Assembly: GCF_002005565.1 (NCBI RefSeq)
Contig: NZ_BDJC01000065.1
Coordinates: 1 to 36,898, forward strand
Direction: 5' to 3'
Length of the DNA stretch: 36,898 nucleotides
Source of the DNA: Streptomyces sp. JHA26
Lineage (GTDB): Bacteria > Actinomycetota > Actinomycetes > Streptomycetales > Streptomycetaceae
The notes beneath the pieces are model-generated. The model saw only the letters and a program-made list of their open reading frames with translations. It was not told the DNA's origin and did no database searches. This document shows, one piece after another, positions 7,215 through 15,471 of this stretch. The position numbers and the translations under genes were made by a program. The stretch's first letter is position 1, and every line of letters starts with the position of its first letter.

Positions 7215-8588
7215 CTACGCCCCCAGCATGCGGGAGACCGCGTAGATCAGCAGCCCGGCCAGCGAGCCGACCACCGTGCCGTTGATCCGGATGAACTGCA
7301 GGTCCCGGCCGATGTTCGCCTCGATCTTCTTCGTGGTGTGCTCGGCGTCCCAGCTCGCCACCGTGTCGGTGATCAGCGACGTGATCTCCCGCCGGTAGGT
7401 GGTCACGACGTACACCGCGGCGCCCTCCACCCACGAGTCGACCTTGCCCTGCAGCTTCGCGTCGGAGGCCATCCGGGCGCCCAGCGACAGCAGCGACGCC
7501 CGCACCCGCAGCCGCAGCTCGCTGCGCTCGTCCTCCGCCGCCGAGACGATCATGGACCGTACGGCCGTCCACGCGGACGCGATCAGGTCCTGCACCTCCT
7601 CGCGGCCCAGCACCTCCGTCTTCAGCCGCTCCACGCGCGCCCGGGTGTCGGTGTCGGACCGCAGGTCGGAGGCGAAGTCGGTGAGGAAGCGGTCGAGGGC
7701 GCCGCGCGCGGGGTGGGCGGGCATGTCGCGCATCTCGGTGATGAAGCGCAGCAGTTCCTTGTAGACGCGCTCGCCGACCTTCCGGTCCACGAACCGGGGC
7801 GTCCATCCGGGTGCCCCGCCCTGCACGGCGTCCATCACGTTGTCGCCGTGCAGCACCAGCCAGTCGTGGGCGCGGGAGACGACCAGGTCGACGGCCCTGT
7901 GGTGCCCGCCGTCGGCGACGACCCGGTCCAGCATCTTGCCGATGCCGGGGGCGATCTCCTGCGCGTCGGCCCGCCGGGTGACGGCCTCGCCGACCACCGC
8001 CTGCACGTCGGAGTCGCGCAGCACGGTCAGGGCGCCGCGCAGGGCGGCGGACAGCTCGGCCGTCACCCGGTCGGCGTGCTCGGGCACCGCCAGCCAGGCC
8101 CCGAGCCGGCTGCCGATGCCGACGGCGCGCAGCCGCCCGCGCACGACGTCCTCGGAGAGGAAGTTCTCGCCGACGAACTCGCCCAGCGAGACGCCCAGCT
8201 GGTCCTTCTTCCTGGGGATGATCGCGGTGTGCGGGATGGGCAGCCCGAGGGGGTGGCGGAAGAGGGCGGTGACCGCGAACCAGTCGGCGAGCGCACCGAC
8301 CATGCCGGCCTCGGCGGCGGCGGACACGTAGCCCGCCCAGGCGCCCGCGCCCCGGTGGGAGGCCCACTCGGCCAGGACGTAGACCACCGCCACGAACAGC
8401 AGCAGACCGGTGGCGGTGAGCTTCATGCGGCGCACGCCGCGCCGCTTCTCCTCGTCGGCCGGGCTGAACGCCGTCATCGCCCGGTCGCGGACGGCGCCGG
8501 GAACCGCGGAGGACGGGCCCTCGCCCTCCTCGACGCCCTCCCCGCCACTCGCGGAACCCTCCGGACGTTCTGCCTGCGTGCGTGCCAT
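7215..8588 (-). CDS. DUF445 (YjiN-like) membrane-anchored protein
   Basis: This 457-residue DUF445 family protein has a disordered acidic N-terminus, a transmembrane segment at about residues 55-75 (LTATGLLLFVAVVYVLAEW), and the conserved ADWFAVTALFRHPLGLPIPHTAIIP block (about 98-122, given as position). A long helical region follows and a hydrophobic C-terminal segment (VGSLAGLLIYAVSRML) ends it. The role is not established; it is an envelope protein. The ATG at 8588 has GGTGGAG 4 nt upstream on the minus strand; the longer frame upstream is low-complexity read-through. It is divergent from the SGNH hydrolase gene. Confidence 0.87.
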   Translation of the reverse strand: MARTQAERPEGSASGGEGVEEGEGPSSAVPGAVRDRAMTAFSPADEEKRRGVRRMKLTATGLLLFVAVVYVLAEWASHRGAGAWAGYVSAAAEAGMVGALADWFAVTALFRHPLGLPIPHTAIIPRKKDQLGVSLGEFVGENFLSEDVVRGRLRAVGIGSRLGAWLAVPEHADRVTAELSAALRGALTVLRDSDVQAVVGEAVTRRADAQEIAPGIGKMLDRVVADGGHHRAVDLVVSRAHDWLVLHGDNVMDAVQGGAPGWTPRFVDRKVGERVYKELLRFITEMRDMPAHPARGALDRFLTDFASDLRSDTDTRARVERLKTEVLGREEVQDLIASAWTAVRSMIVSAAEDERSELRLRVRASLLSLGARMASDAKLQGKVDSWVEGAAVYVVTTYRREITSLITDTVASWDAEHTTKKIEANIGRDLQFIRINGTVVGSLAGLLIYAVSRMLGA

Positions 8589-8850
8589 CCACTCCACCGT
8601 TCGACGATCCGTCCCGCACTCATTGTCCCTTCCTGACCGACTCCTGGAACGGAACACAAGTTCCCGACGTCCGACGGGAGAGCCGGATGGCCGGACAGAG
8701 GGCGAGCAAGAGAGAGGGAAAACGGGAGAGGGGGGAAGGAGAACGGCGAAGGTCCGGGGGGTCACACGGCCTTCCCCCGCTCCATGCCGCATCATGGCCT
8801 CGTCGGACCGGAGCCGTGAGGCTCCCCTCGCCCGAGGAGAACACCACAGC
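8589..8850. promoter_or_regulatory. Divergent intergenic region with purine-rich tract
   Basis: 262 bp between the DUF445 gene and the SGNH hydrolase gene. It should hold both promoters. About 8697-8752 is almost entirely A/G on the plus strand. No clear -10/-35 pair is visible. A GAGGAG ribosome-binding site for the SGNH gene lies at about 8835-8840. Confidence 0.4.
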
Positions 8851-10221
8851 ATGACCCGGGGTCATGACACAGAAGCGGGGGCCCCTGCCGGCAAGCAGCG
8901 CGCCCTGCTGGCCGCGATCGTCGCCCTGATCGTGGCGATCTCCGCCGCCATATACGCCACCGCGGCCTCCGACGACGGCACCCGCGACCGCACGCCGCTC
9001 GCCGGCGGCCGGTTCCCGCACCACGACGCCGCCCCCGCCCCCGCCTCCACCGGCACCTGGGTCGGCGCCTGGTCCACCTCGCCCGTCGGCCCGGAACCGG
9101 GCACCGCGACGCGGGGCCTGGCCGGCCGCTCGGTACGCAACGTCGTGCACGCGGCCGTCGGCGGCACCGGCGCCCGCATCACCCTGTCCAACCTGTACGG
9201 CCGGACACCGCTGACCGTCACCCACGCGTCCGTCGCCCTGGCCGCCGACGACGGCACCGCCGCCGCGGTCGCCGCCAGCATGCGCCGGCTCACCTTCGGC
9301 GGCAGCCCCCGGGTCGTCGTCCCGGCCGGCGGACAGGTGACGAGCGACGTCGCCCGCATCGCCGTCCCCCACGGCGGCGACGTCCTGATCACCACCTACT
9401 CCCCCCTGCCCTCCGGCCCCGTCACCTACCACCCGCAGGCCCTGCAGACCAGCTACGTCGCCGAGGGCGACCGCACCGAGGACGTCACCGCCACCGCGTA
9501 CACGGGCAGGACCTCGTACTGGCGCTACGTGACCGCGCTGGACGTGCTCAGCCACGAGGCCGTGGGCACCGTCGTCGCGCTCGGCGACTCGATCACCGAC
9601 GGCGCCCACTCCACCATGGACGCCAACCACCGCTGGCCCGACATCCTCGCCCAACGGCTGCGCGCGGCGGCCGGGGCCGGACGGAACGTGCCCCGCTACA
9701 GCGTCGTCAACCAGGGCATCAGCAGCAACCGGCTGCTCACCCACGGCCCGGGCACGCCCCCCGTCAACCCCAGCACGCTGTCCCGGTTCCCCCGGGACGT
9801 GCTGGGCCGCCCGAACGTCAAGGTGGTCGTCGTCGCCATCGGCGTCAACGACATCCTGCACAGCCCGGAACTCGCCGACCGGGACGCGATCCTCACGGGT
9901 CTGCGCACGCTGGTCGCCATGGCCCACGCCCACGGCCTCAAGGTCGTCGGCGCGACCGTGATGCCGTTCGGCGGCTACGGCGGCTACACCGACGCCCGCG
10001 AGAACATGCGGCAGGAGATCAACGAGGAGATCCGCGAGGGACGGATCTTCGACGCGCTCGTCGACTTCGACGCGGCACTGCGCGACCCCTACGACCCACG
10101 GCGACTGCGCACGGAATACGACTGCGGAGACCACCTCCACCCCAACGACAGGGGCTACGCCCGAATGGCCACGGAGGTAGACCTGAACGCCCTGAGAAAC
10201 ACCACCCCAGCCCTCCTGTGA
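8851..10221 (+). CDS. Secreted or membrane-anchored SGNH/GDSL hydrolase
   Basis: This 456-residue protein has an N-terminal hydrophobic segment (residues about 18-38) after a charged start, fitting an uncleaved anchor or signal peptide. A beta-rich N-terminal region (70-230) precedes the catalytic SGNH domain. The four blocks are visible: block I GDSITDG (nucleophile Ser247), block II Gly in NQGISS (about 289), block III GVND (331-334) and block V DHLH (Asp427 and His430). It probably hydrolyses esters of extracellular lipid, glycan or plant polymer. The ATG at 8851 follows GAGGAG. It is convergent with the DUF1707 gene. Confidence 0.9.
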   Translation: MTRGHDTEAGAPAGKQRALLAAIVALIVAISAAIYATAASDDGTRDRTPLAGGRFPHHDAAPAPASTGTWVGAWSTSPVGPEPGTATRGLAGRSVRNVVHAAVGGTGARITLSNLYGRTPLTVTHASVALAADDGTAAAVAASMRRLTFGGSPRVVVPAGGQVTSDVARIAVPHGGDVLITTYSPLPSGPVTYHPQALQTSYVAEGDRTEDVTATAYTGRTSYWRYVTALDVLSHEAVGTVVALGDSITDGAHSTMDANHRWPDILAQRLRAAAGAGRNVPRYSVVNQGISSNRLLTHGPGTPPVNPSTLSRFPRDVLGRPNVKVVVVAIGVNDILHSPELADRDAILTGLRTLVAMAHAHGLKVVGATVMPFGGYGGYTDARENMRQEINEEIREGRIFDALVDFDAALRDPYDPRRLRTEYDCGDHLHPNDRGYARMATEVDLNALRNTTPALL

Positions 10222-10299
10222 CCACCCGGGGCACCCCCACCCGCCACGCCGCCCCAGCTGCGGGCAGTCGTGCCTCCCCCAGCGCCCACCCGCCCCGGC

Positions 10300-11031
10300 T
10301 CAGCCGTCGTCCCGCCGCCCCTCCGGCCCCGCCCCGCCCAACTCCCCCCGCGCCACCTTCCGCTCCAACTTCTCCCGCCGCCGCTCCTCCTTCAACCGCA
10401 ACCGCTCCGCCCGCGTCACCTTCCGCTCCACACCCACCCCACCCCAGAAGGCAAACCCCGTGACGACCACACGCGGCGCCCCCGGCTCGGCCGGAACGCC
10501 CTCCTCCCGGTGGTCGAAACCCCCCATGATCCCGATGCCGCGCACGACCACCTCGACACCGGGCGGCACGACCACGTTCATGCCGCCCATGATCGCGACG
10601 CAGTTGATCACGACCTCGCCGTCCGCGAAGTCCGCCTCGCGCAGGTCGATCTCGCCGCCGCCCCAGAACGCGAAGGAGTTGAACCGCTTCGGCACCGTCC
10701 AGCGCCCCTTGCGCTGGAACCCGGACATCACGGCGACCGCCCACGTCGACGACCCCTCGCCGCCGGTGATCCGCCCCGCCCAGCCCCCGCCCCCCGCGGG
10801 TTCCTTGGTCATCGGCACCCGGGGCACCGGCGTCACGACGCCCTCCCCGGCCGGCAGGTCCCGCGTGATCGGCGCCAGCTCCCCGTACGTCCGCGCACGG
10901 TAGACGGCGTCCAGCCGCTCCTCGAACTCGCCCATGTCCAGGCGTCCTTCGGCAAGGGCGTCCTGCAGGACCTCGGCGACCCGTTCACGGTCGGCGTCGG
11001 ATGCACGGAGTTCCGGGGCGTCGTCGGTCAT
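10300..11031 (-). CDS. DUF1707 / LiaF-like cell-envelope stress protein
   Basis: In this 243-residue protein, residues about 7-60 are a DUF1707 (SHOCT-like) module with the signature LRASDADRERVAEVLQDA and GRLDMGEFEERLDAVYRA. A beta-repeat region (about 100-205) contains repeated FAFWGG and AIMGG motifs, as in LiaF/DUF2154 proteins of envelope-stress systems. The C-terminus is a highly charged Arg/Lys/Glu helix (about 208-235). There is no transmembrane segment, so it is probably cytosolic and membrane-associated. The role is inferred from family only. It sits 33 nt downstream of the ABC fusion remnant on the same strand. Confidence 0.85.
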   Translation of the reverse strand: MTDDAPELRASDADRERVAEVLQDALAEGRLDMGEFEERLDAVYRARTYGELAPITRDLPAGEGVVTPVPRVPMTKEPAGGGGWAGRITGGEGSSTWAVAVMSGFQRKGRWTVPKRFNSFAFWGGGEIDLREADFADGEVVINCVAIMGGMNVVVPPGVEVVVRGIGIMGGFDHREEGVPAEPGAPRVVVTGFAFWGGVGVERKVTRAERLRLKEERRREKLERKVARGELGGAGPEGRRDDG

Positions 11032-11064
11032 GCACAGCAGCCTACGAGGTCGGCCCGCCGGGCA

Positions 11065-11499
11065 CTACGCGCTCGCCCGTTCCGCATACATCCCGGTGAT
11101 CACCGCTTCGATGTCCGGCTCCCGCACCGAGAGGTCCACCAGCGGACACCGGGCCGCGACGTCCGCCGCCAGCCACCACGGCTGCAGGTCCGCCGGCCGG
11201 TACAGATCGACGGCGCTGTCACCCGAACGGATGCGCTCCATCAGCTCGACCTCGACACCGCCCCCACCGATCGCCCACGCCGCCGGCAACGCCTGCCCCA
11301 GCCACACGAACGTGACCGCCTGCGCCTGGTCGTACCCCCCGAGCTGCGGTTTCTCGTCCCACAGGGCCAAATAGGTGGAGACGAGGATCAGCCCGAAGAC
11401 CGTGTTGGTGAACACCCCCGCGGCGGTGGCCGCCCGATACGTCGCGTACCGTCTGAATCCTCCCACCGCGACGGCCGCGTACAACCGTCCCGAACCCAC
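11065..11499 (-). pseudogene. In-frame fusion remnant: ABC-2 permease N-terminus joined to ABC ATPase C-terminus
   Basis: The 144-residue product starts like a COG4587-type ABC-2 permease (GRLYAAVAVGGFRRYATYR, ATAAGVFTNTVFGLI, GGYDQAQAVTFVWLGQAL, then IRSGDSAVDLYRPADL). It breaks off at about residue 118 near WWLAADVAA and continues in frame with VDLSVREPDIEAVITGMY, the extreme C-terminus of the cognate COG4586-type ATPase. Such transporters are normally encoded permease-permease-ATPase, so a single internal deletion of roughly 2 kb would produce this. The GTG at 11499 was chosen for its GGAGGG site 8 nt upstream; a Met 22 codons earlier lacks one. The product has no nucleotide-binding domain and cannot be a transporter by itself. 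Confidence 0.72.
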
Positions 11500-11732
11500 G
11501 CCCACAGCCCTCCACCTCCGCCCGGCGGCAAAACGCAGGAGCCTAGTACGAGGCGACGGGGGCACACCACGGAATTACCGGGCCGCGGTTCGGACACCCG
11601 GACGACGACACCCGAATTCACAGGTGTGCCGCAGAGCGGGAACGGAACGCCCGGTGCGAGAGTCTTCACCAGAGGGCGTAGAAGCATACAAGGCCGTACG
11701 AGACCAGACCGTACGACGCGAAACAGGAGTCC
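11500..11732. promoter_or_regulatory. Divergent promoter region (ABC remnant / penicillin-binding protein)
   Basis: 233 bp between divergent genes. It includes a direct repeat CCGTACGA at 11694-11701 and 11709-11716, just upstream of the PBP ribosome-binding site, and a CACAGGTGTG core near 11623. No promoter was assigned with confidence. Confidence 0.4.
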
Positions 11733-14138
11733 GTGCACGAGATGAGCGACGAGCCGCAGCAGCCTGACCAGGGCTCGCAACCGGGAACGGCGACGCCGAA
11801 GAAGCCGAAGAGGCCCAAGCGGACCGGATGGCGCCGGCTGATCCCCACCTGGCGCATGACGCTGGGCGCCTTCCTCGTCGGCGTCCTGCTGCTGATCGGC
11901 GGCTTCTTCCTCGGCTACTCCCTGGTGCAGATCCCGTCGGCCAACGCCCTCGCCACCCAGCAGAGCAACGTCTACCTCTACGCCGACGGCACCGTCCTCG
12001 CCCGCGACGGCGAGGTCAACCGCGAGAACGTCTCCCTCGACCGCATCTCCGAGGACGCCCAGCACGCCGTCCTCGCCGCCGAGGACCGCGACTTCTACAC
12101 CGAGTCCGCCATCGACCCCATGGCGATGATCCGGGGCGGCTGGAGAACCGCCACCGGCAAGGGCAAGCAGTCCGGCTCCACGATCACCCAGCAGTACGTC
12201 AAGAACTACTACCTCGCACAGGAGCAGACCGTCTCCCGCAAGGTGAAGGAGTTCTTCATCTCGATCAAGCTCGACCGGGAGAAGAGCAAGGACGAGATCC
12301 TCGAGGGCTACCTCAACACCAGCTTCTTCGGCCGCGGCGCCTACGGCATCCAGTCCGCCGCCCAGGCCTACTACGGCATCGACGCCACCGACCTCACCGC
12401 CGCCCAGGGCGCCTACCTCGCCTCCCTGCTCAACGCGCCCAGCCAGTACGACGTCGTCGTCCACCCGGAGAACAAGGCCGCCGCCGAGGCCCGCTGGAAC
12501 TACGTCCTGGACGGCATGGTCAAGATGAAGTGGCTCAGCCCGTCCGAACGCGCCGGACTGAAGTTCCCCGCCCCCAAGAAGACCACCGTCTCCACCAGCA
12601 TGTCCGGACAGCGCGGCTACGTCGTCAACATCGTCAAGAACTACCTGATCGGGAACGACATCGTCACCGAGGAGGACCTCGACCGCGGCGGCTACCGCAT
12701 CACCACCACCCTCCAGAAGGACAAGCAGGACGCCTTCGTCAAGGCCGTCGACGACAAGCTCATGTCCGAACTGGACAAGGACCGCAAGGCCGACACCTAC
12801 GTCCGCGCCGGCGGCGCCTCCATCGACCCGAAGACCGGCAAGGTCGTCGCCATGTACAACGGCATCGACTACGTCAAGCAGTACACCCCCAACGCCACCC
12901 GCCGGGACTTCCAGGTCGGCTCCACTTTCAAGCCCTTCGTCTTCGCCGCGGCCGTCGAGAACCACTCCCGCACCCAGGACGACCGCATGATCAACCCGAA
13001 CACGCTCTACAACGGCGACAGCGAACGCACCGTCCAGGGCTGGACCGGCACCCGCTACAGCCCGGAGAACGAGGACCACCGGGACTACGGCGACATCACC
13101 GTCCGCGAAGCCACCGACAAGTCCGTCAACGCCGTCTACGCCCAGATGGCGGTCGACGTCGGCCCCGGCAAGGTCAAGCAGACCGCGATCGACCTCGGCC
13201 TGGCCGCCGACACCCCCGAGATGCCCGAGGGCCCCGCCATCGCCCTCGGCACGGCCACCGCCAGCCCCCTCGACATGGCCCAGGCCTACGCCACCCTCGC
13301 CAACCACGGCCGGCACACCCCGTACGTCCTGGTCGAGAAGGTCACGAAGGACGGCCGGCACGAGATCGACCTGCCCGAAGCACGCGAGAAGCAGGCCGTC
13401 AGCCGCGAGGCCGCCGACACCACCACGTCCGTCCTGCGCAGCGTCGTCCAGAACGGCACCGCCACCGCCGCCCAGGCCGCCGGCCGCCCCGCCGCCGGCA
13501 AGACCGGCACCGCCGAGGAGGACACCGCCGCCTGGTTCGCCGGCTACACCCCCGACCTCGCCACCGTCGTCGCCGTCATGGGCCAGGACCCCGTCACGGC
13601 CGCCCACAAACCCCTGTACGGCGTCATGGGCCTCGACCGCATCAACGGCGGCGGAGCACCCGCCGAGATCTGGGGGCAGTACACCCGCGCGGCCCTCGAG
13701 GGCGAACCGGTCGCCTCCTTCGACCTCCAGCTCCAGGCCGGCGCCGAGGTCACCGCACCCCCCTCCGCCGACCCCTCCGACGACACCGACACGGGCGACG
13801 AGTCCGACGGCGGCACCGGCGACGAGGAGGGCACCGACGACCAGGAGACCGACACCGCCACCCCGGGCGAGAACGGCGGCACCAGCACCGACCCGGGCGA
13901 CGACACCGGCGACGACGGCGACGGCGACGCCTCCACCGGCGGCCCCGGCACCGGCGGCCCCAGCACCGAACCCGGCCCCGACGGCGGCGGGGACGGAGAC
14001 GGAGACGGAGACGGGAACAACGGCGACGACGGCACCGACGAGGGCGAGCCCGGCGGACCCGGCGGAGCGGACGGCGGCGGCGGCGCGGACGGCGGCGGAT
14101 TCGTCGGCGGCCTCCCCGGCACACCGCCCGGCCGGTGA
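11733..14138 (+). CDS. Class A penicillin-binding protein (transglycosylase/transpeptidase)
   Basis: This 801-residue bifunctional peptidoglycan synthase has a cytosolic basic tail (KKPKRPKRTGWRR), one transmembrane helix (about 43-66) and a GT51 transglycosylase with EDRDF (117-121, catalytic Glu) and GSTITQQ (148-154). The transpeptidase has S397-T-F-K400, S464-V-N and K590-T-G-T. The last roughly 110 residues are an Asp/Gly/Thr-rich acidic disordered extracellular tail. It builds and cross-links cell wall outside the membrane. The start is GTG 11733 behind CAGGAG; the ATG at 11742 is an alternative with wider spacing. A divergent promoter region separates it from the ABC remnant. Confidence 0.95.
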   Translation: MHEMSDEPQQPDQGSQPGTATPKKPKRPKRTGWRRLIPTWRMTLGAFLVGVLLLIGGFFLGYSLVQIPSANALATQQSNVYLYADGTVLARDGEVNRENVSLDRISEDAQHAVLAAEDRDFYTESAIDPMAMIRGGWRTATGKGKQSGSTITQQYVKNYYLAQEQTVSRKVKEFFISIKLDREKSKDEILEGYLNTSFFGRGAYGIQSAAQAYYGIDATDLTAAQGAYLASLLNAPSQYDVVVHPENKAAAEARWNYVLDGMVKMKWLSPSERAGLKFPAPKKTTVSTSMSGQRGYVVNIVKNYLIGNDIVTEEDLDRGGYRITTTLQKDKQDAFVKAVDDKLMSELDKDRKADTYVRAGGASIDPKTGKVVAMYNGIDYVKQYTPNATRRDFQVGSTFKPFVFAAAVENHSRTQDDRMINPNTLYNGDSERTVQGWTGTRYSPENEDHRDYGDITVREATDKSVNAVYAQMAVDVGPGKVKQTAIDLGLAADTPEMPEGPAIALGTATASPLDMAQAYATLANHGRHTPYVLVEKVTKDGRHEIDLPEAREKQAVSREAADTTTSVLRSVVQNGTATAAQAAGRPAAGKTGTAEEDTAAWFAGYTPDLATVVAVMGQDPVTAAHKPLYGVMGLDRINGGGAPAEIWGQYTRAALEGEPVASFDLQLQAGAEVTAPPSADPSDDTDTGDESDGGTGDEEGTDDQETDTATPGENGGTSTDPGDDTGDDGDGDASTGGPGTGGPSTEPGPDGGGDGDGDGDGNNGDDGTDEGEPGGPGGADGGGGADGGGFVGGLPGTPPGR

Positions 14139-14171
14139 CCCCCGCGCCGGGTCGGTGACCCCCGCACCCGG
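14139..14171. repeat. Short imperfect repeat at PBP/Gdx convergent gap
   Basis: The sequence around both stop codons (about 14126-14180) is built from about three imperfect copies of a roughly 21-bp unit containing GGTGACCCCCGC. No strong hairpin with a U-tract is seen here. Confidence 0.4.
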
Positions 14172-14492
14172 TCAGTGACCCGACGTCGCCTTCAGACCCA
14201 CCACGGCGACCAGCAGCAGACAGATGAAGAAGATCCGGGCGGCGGTCGCCGGCTCCCCCAGCACCACCATGCCGAGCACCGCCGCCCCGGCCGCACCGAT
14301 CCCCACCCACACGCCGTAGGCGGTACCGATGGGCAGCGTCCGCGCCGCGTACGACAGCAACAGCATGCTCGCGACGATCCCGGCACCCGTGAACAGGCTC
14401 GGCCACAGCCGCGTGAAACCCTCGGTGTACTTCATCCCGACCGACCAGCCGACCTCGAGCAGACCGGCGACGACAAGCAGGACCCACGCCAC
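14172..14492 (-). CDS. gdx: SMR-family exporter, Gdx/SugE type (guanidinium exporter)
   Basis: This 106-residue four-helix small-multidrug-resistance protein functions as an antiparallel dimer. It has the essential Glu in helix 1 (LLEVGWSVGMKYTEGF) and the Gdx-type signature TLPIGTAYGVWVGIGAAGAA, closely matching Escherichia coli SugE (105 residues), so proton-coupled guanidinium export is the likely role. The GTG at 14492 was chosen because GGAGG lies 8 nt upstream and the resulting start MAWVLLVVAGLLEVGW aligns with SugE. An upstream GTG at 14501 would overlap the ribosome-binding site. No guanidine riboswitch was recognised upstream. Confidence 0.9.
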   Translation of the reverse strand: MAWVLLVVAGLLEVGWSVGMKYTEGFTRLWPSLFTGAGIVASMLLLSYAARTLPIGTAYGVWVGIGAAGAAVLGMVVLGEPATAARIFFICLLLVAVVGLKATSGH

Positions 14493-14625
14493 GACAGACA
14501 CCTCCGTGAAACGAAACTGAACGGTGGTGCGTCGTCTTTTCCTTCAACCCGGTACGGCGCGTCTCGTCGGGACGCCCCCACGGTAGCAAGGCCAAGGAAA
14601 AGGGCAAGGACGAGGGCAAGGAGAA

Positions 14626-14653
14626 GGGGCCGGTGACCTCGGTCACCGGCCCC
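14626..14653 (-). terminator. Terminator of the GroES-like gene
   Basis: Perfect 13-bp inverted repeat GGGGCCGGTGACC / GGTCACCGGCCCC with a minimal loop, 15 bp past the GroES-like stop codon, followed on the minus strand by a pyrimidine-rich stretch. Confidence 0.8.
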
Positions 14654-14667
14654 TCCCGCCCGTCGCT

Positions 14668-15024
14668 CTACAGGTACAGCCCGGTCGAGTCCTCCGACCC
14701 CTCGAACCGGTCCGCGGCCACCGCGTGCAGGTCGCGCTCGCGCATCAGCACGTACGCGGTCCCCCGCACCTCGACCTCCGCCCGGTCCTCCGGGTCGTAC
14801 AGCACCCGGTCACCCGGCTCCACCGTCCGCACGTTCTGCCCCACCGCGACGACCTCGGCCCAGGCCAGCCGCTTGCCGACGGCAGCCGTCGCGGGGATCA
14901 GGATCCCGCCCCCGGAACGACGCTCGCCCTCGTTGGTGTCCTGCCGCACGAGTACGCGGTCGTGCAGCATCCGGATGGGCAGCTTGTCGTCCGGGGAACT
15001 GTGCTCGTTTCTGTTGGCGCTCAC
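14668..15024 (-). CDS. Stand-alone GroES-like (Cpn10-family) protein
   Basis: This 118-residue protein has a GroES beta-barrel. PIRMLHDRVLVRQDT (about residues 16-30) aligns with the GroES start, followed by a mobile-loop region GERRSGGGILIPATA (about 33-47) with the IL hydrophobic contact, then VVAVGQNVRTVEPGDRVLYDPEDRAEVEVRG. It has about 15 extra N-terminal and 15 extra C-terminal residues compared with GroES. No groEL gene is adjacent, and Streptomyces normally carry a canonical groES-groEL1 operon elsewhere, so this is probably a paralogue of uncertain function. It lies between the Gdx gene and the DUF3618 gene on the same strand, with its own terminator. Confidence 0.85.
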   Translation of the reverse strand: MSANRNEHSSPDDKLPIRMLHDRVLVRQDTNEGERRSGGGILIPATAAVGKRLAWAEVVAVGQNVRTVEPGDRVLYDPEDRAEVEVRGTAYVLMRERDLHAVAADRFEGSEDSTGLYL

Positions 15025-15048
15025 ACCCTGAAACCTACCTGCCCCGCC

Positions 15049-15378
15049 TCAGCCCTTGCGCCGCCGGGTACCGAGGGCGAGCAGCCCCACCACCCCGACC
15101 ACGACGAGCGCCACGGGCACGACCCGCTCCATCCGCGGCGAGCCCTCCTCGTCCACGAACTGCGACTTCACATCGCTGACCACACGATTGGCCCGGACGT
15201 ACGCCCGTCCGAGGGTGTGGTCGACGCTGGATGCCACCTTGGCCTTCGCATCGCCCATGATCGTCTTCGGGTGCACCCGCACCCCGATCTCGTCGAGCGT
15301 CTCGGCCAGCACCTCGCGACGGCGCCTGATGTCCGCCTCGATCTGCGCCGGGGTTCTGATGTCCGACGTGTCCGCCAC
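15049..15378 (-). CDS. DUF3618 membrane protein
   Basis: This 109-residue DUF3618 protein has the conserved N-terminal helix RTPAQIEADIRRRREVLAETLDEI, where the actinobacterial signature EIExxRxxLAxTxdxL is visible, a charged amphipathic middle, and one C-terminal transmembrane helix VVPVALVVVGVVGLLAL followed by RRRKG. It is a small inner-membrane protein of unknown role. The GTG at 15378 was chosen because GGAGG lies 7 nt upstream; the frame is open much further upstream but that is antisense to bcp. It is divergent from bcp, with 93 bp between the starts. Confidence 0.87.
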   Translation of the reverse strand: MADTSDIRTPAQIEADIRRRREVLAETLDEIGVRVHPKTIMGDAKAKVASSVDHTLGRAYVRANRVVSDVKSQFVDEEGSPRMERVVPVALVVVGVVGLLALGTRRRKG

Positions 15379-15459
15379 CGTACGGCCTCCGAAGTCTGCT
15401 GACGCTGTCCCGGACAGTCTGTCAGCTACTCGTGTCCCTGCACTCCCAGGACCCCCGGT

Positions 15460-15465
15460 TACGCT
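15460..15465 (+). promoter_or_regulatory. Probable -10 element of bcp (leaderless)
   Basis: TACGCT fits the TANNNT consensus and ends 6 nt before the bcp ATG. No ribosome-binding site lies in between, so transcription probably begins at the start codon. The -35 is not obvious. Confidence 0.5.
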
Positions 15466-15471
15466 GACTCG

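Noticed and set aside
14493..14640. Guanidine riboswitch upstream of the Gdx gene
   Set aside because: A hairpin with an ACGA-containing loop exists near 14552-14574, but the stem flanks do not give the paired ACGR hairpins of guanidine-II, and no guanidine-I or -III core is recognisable.
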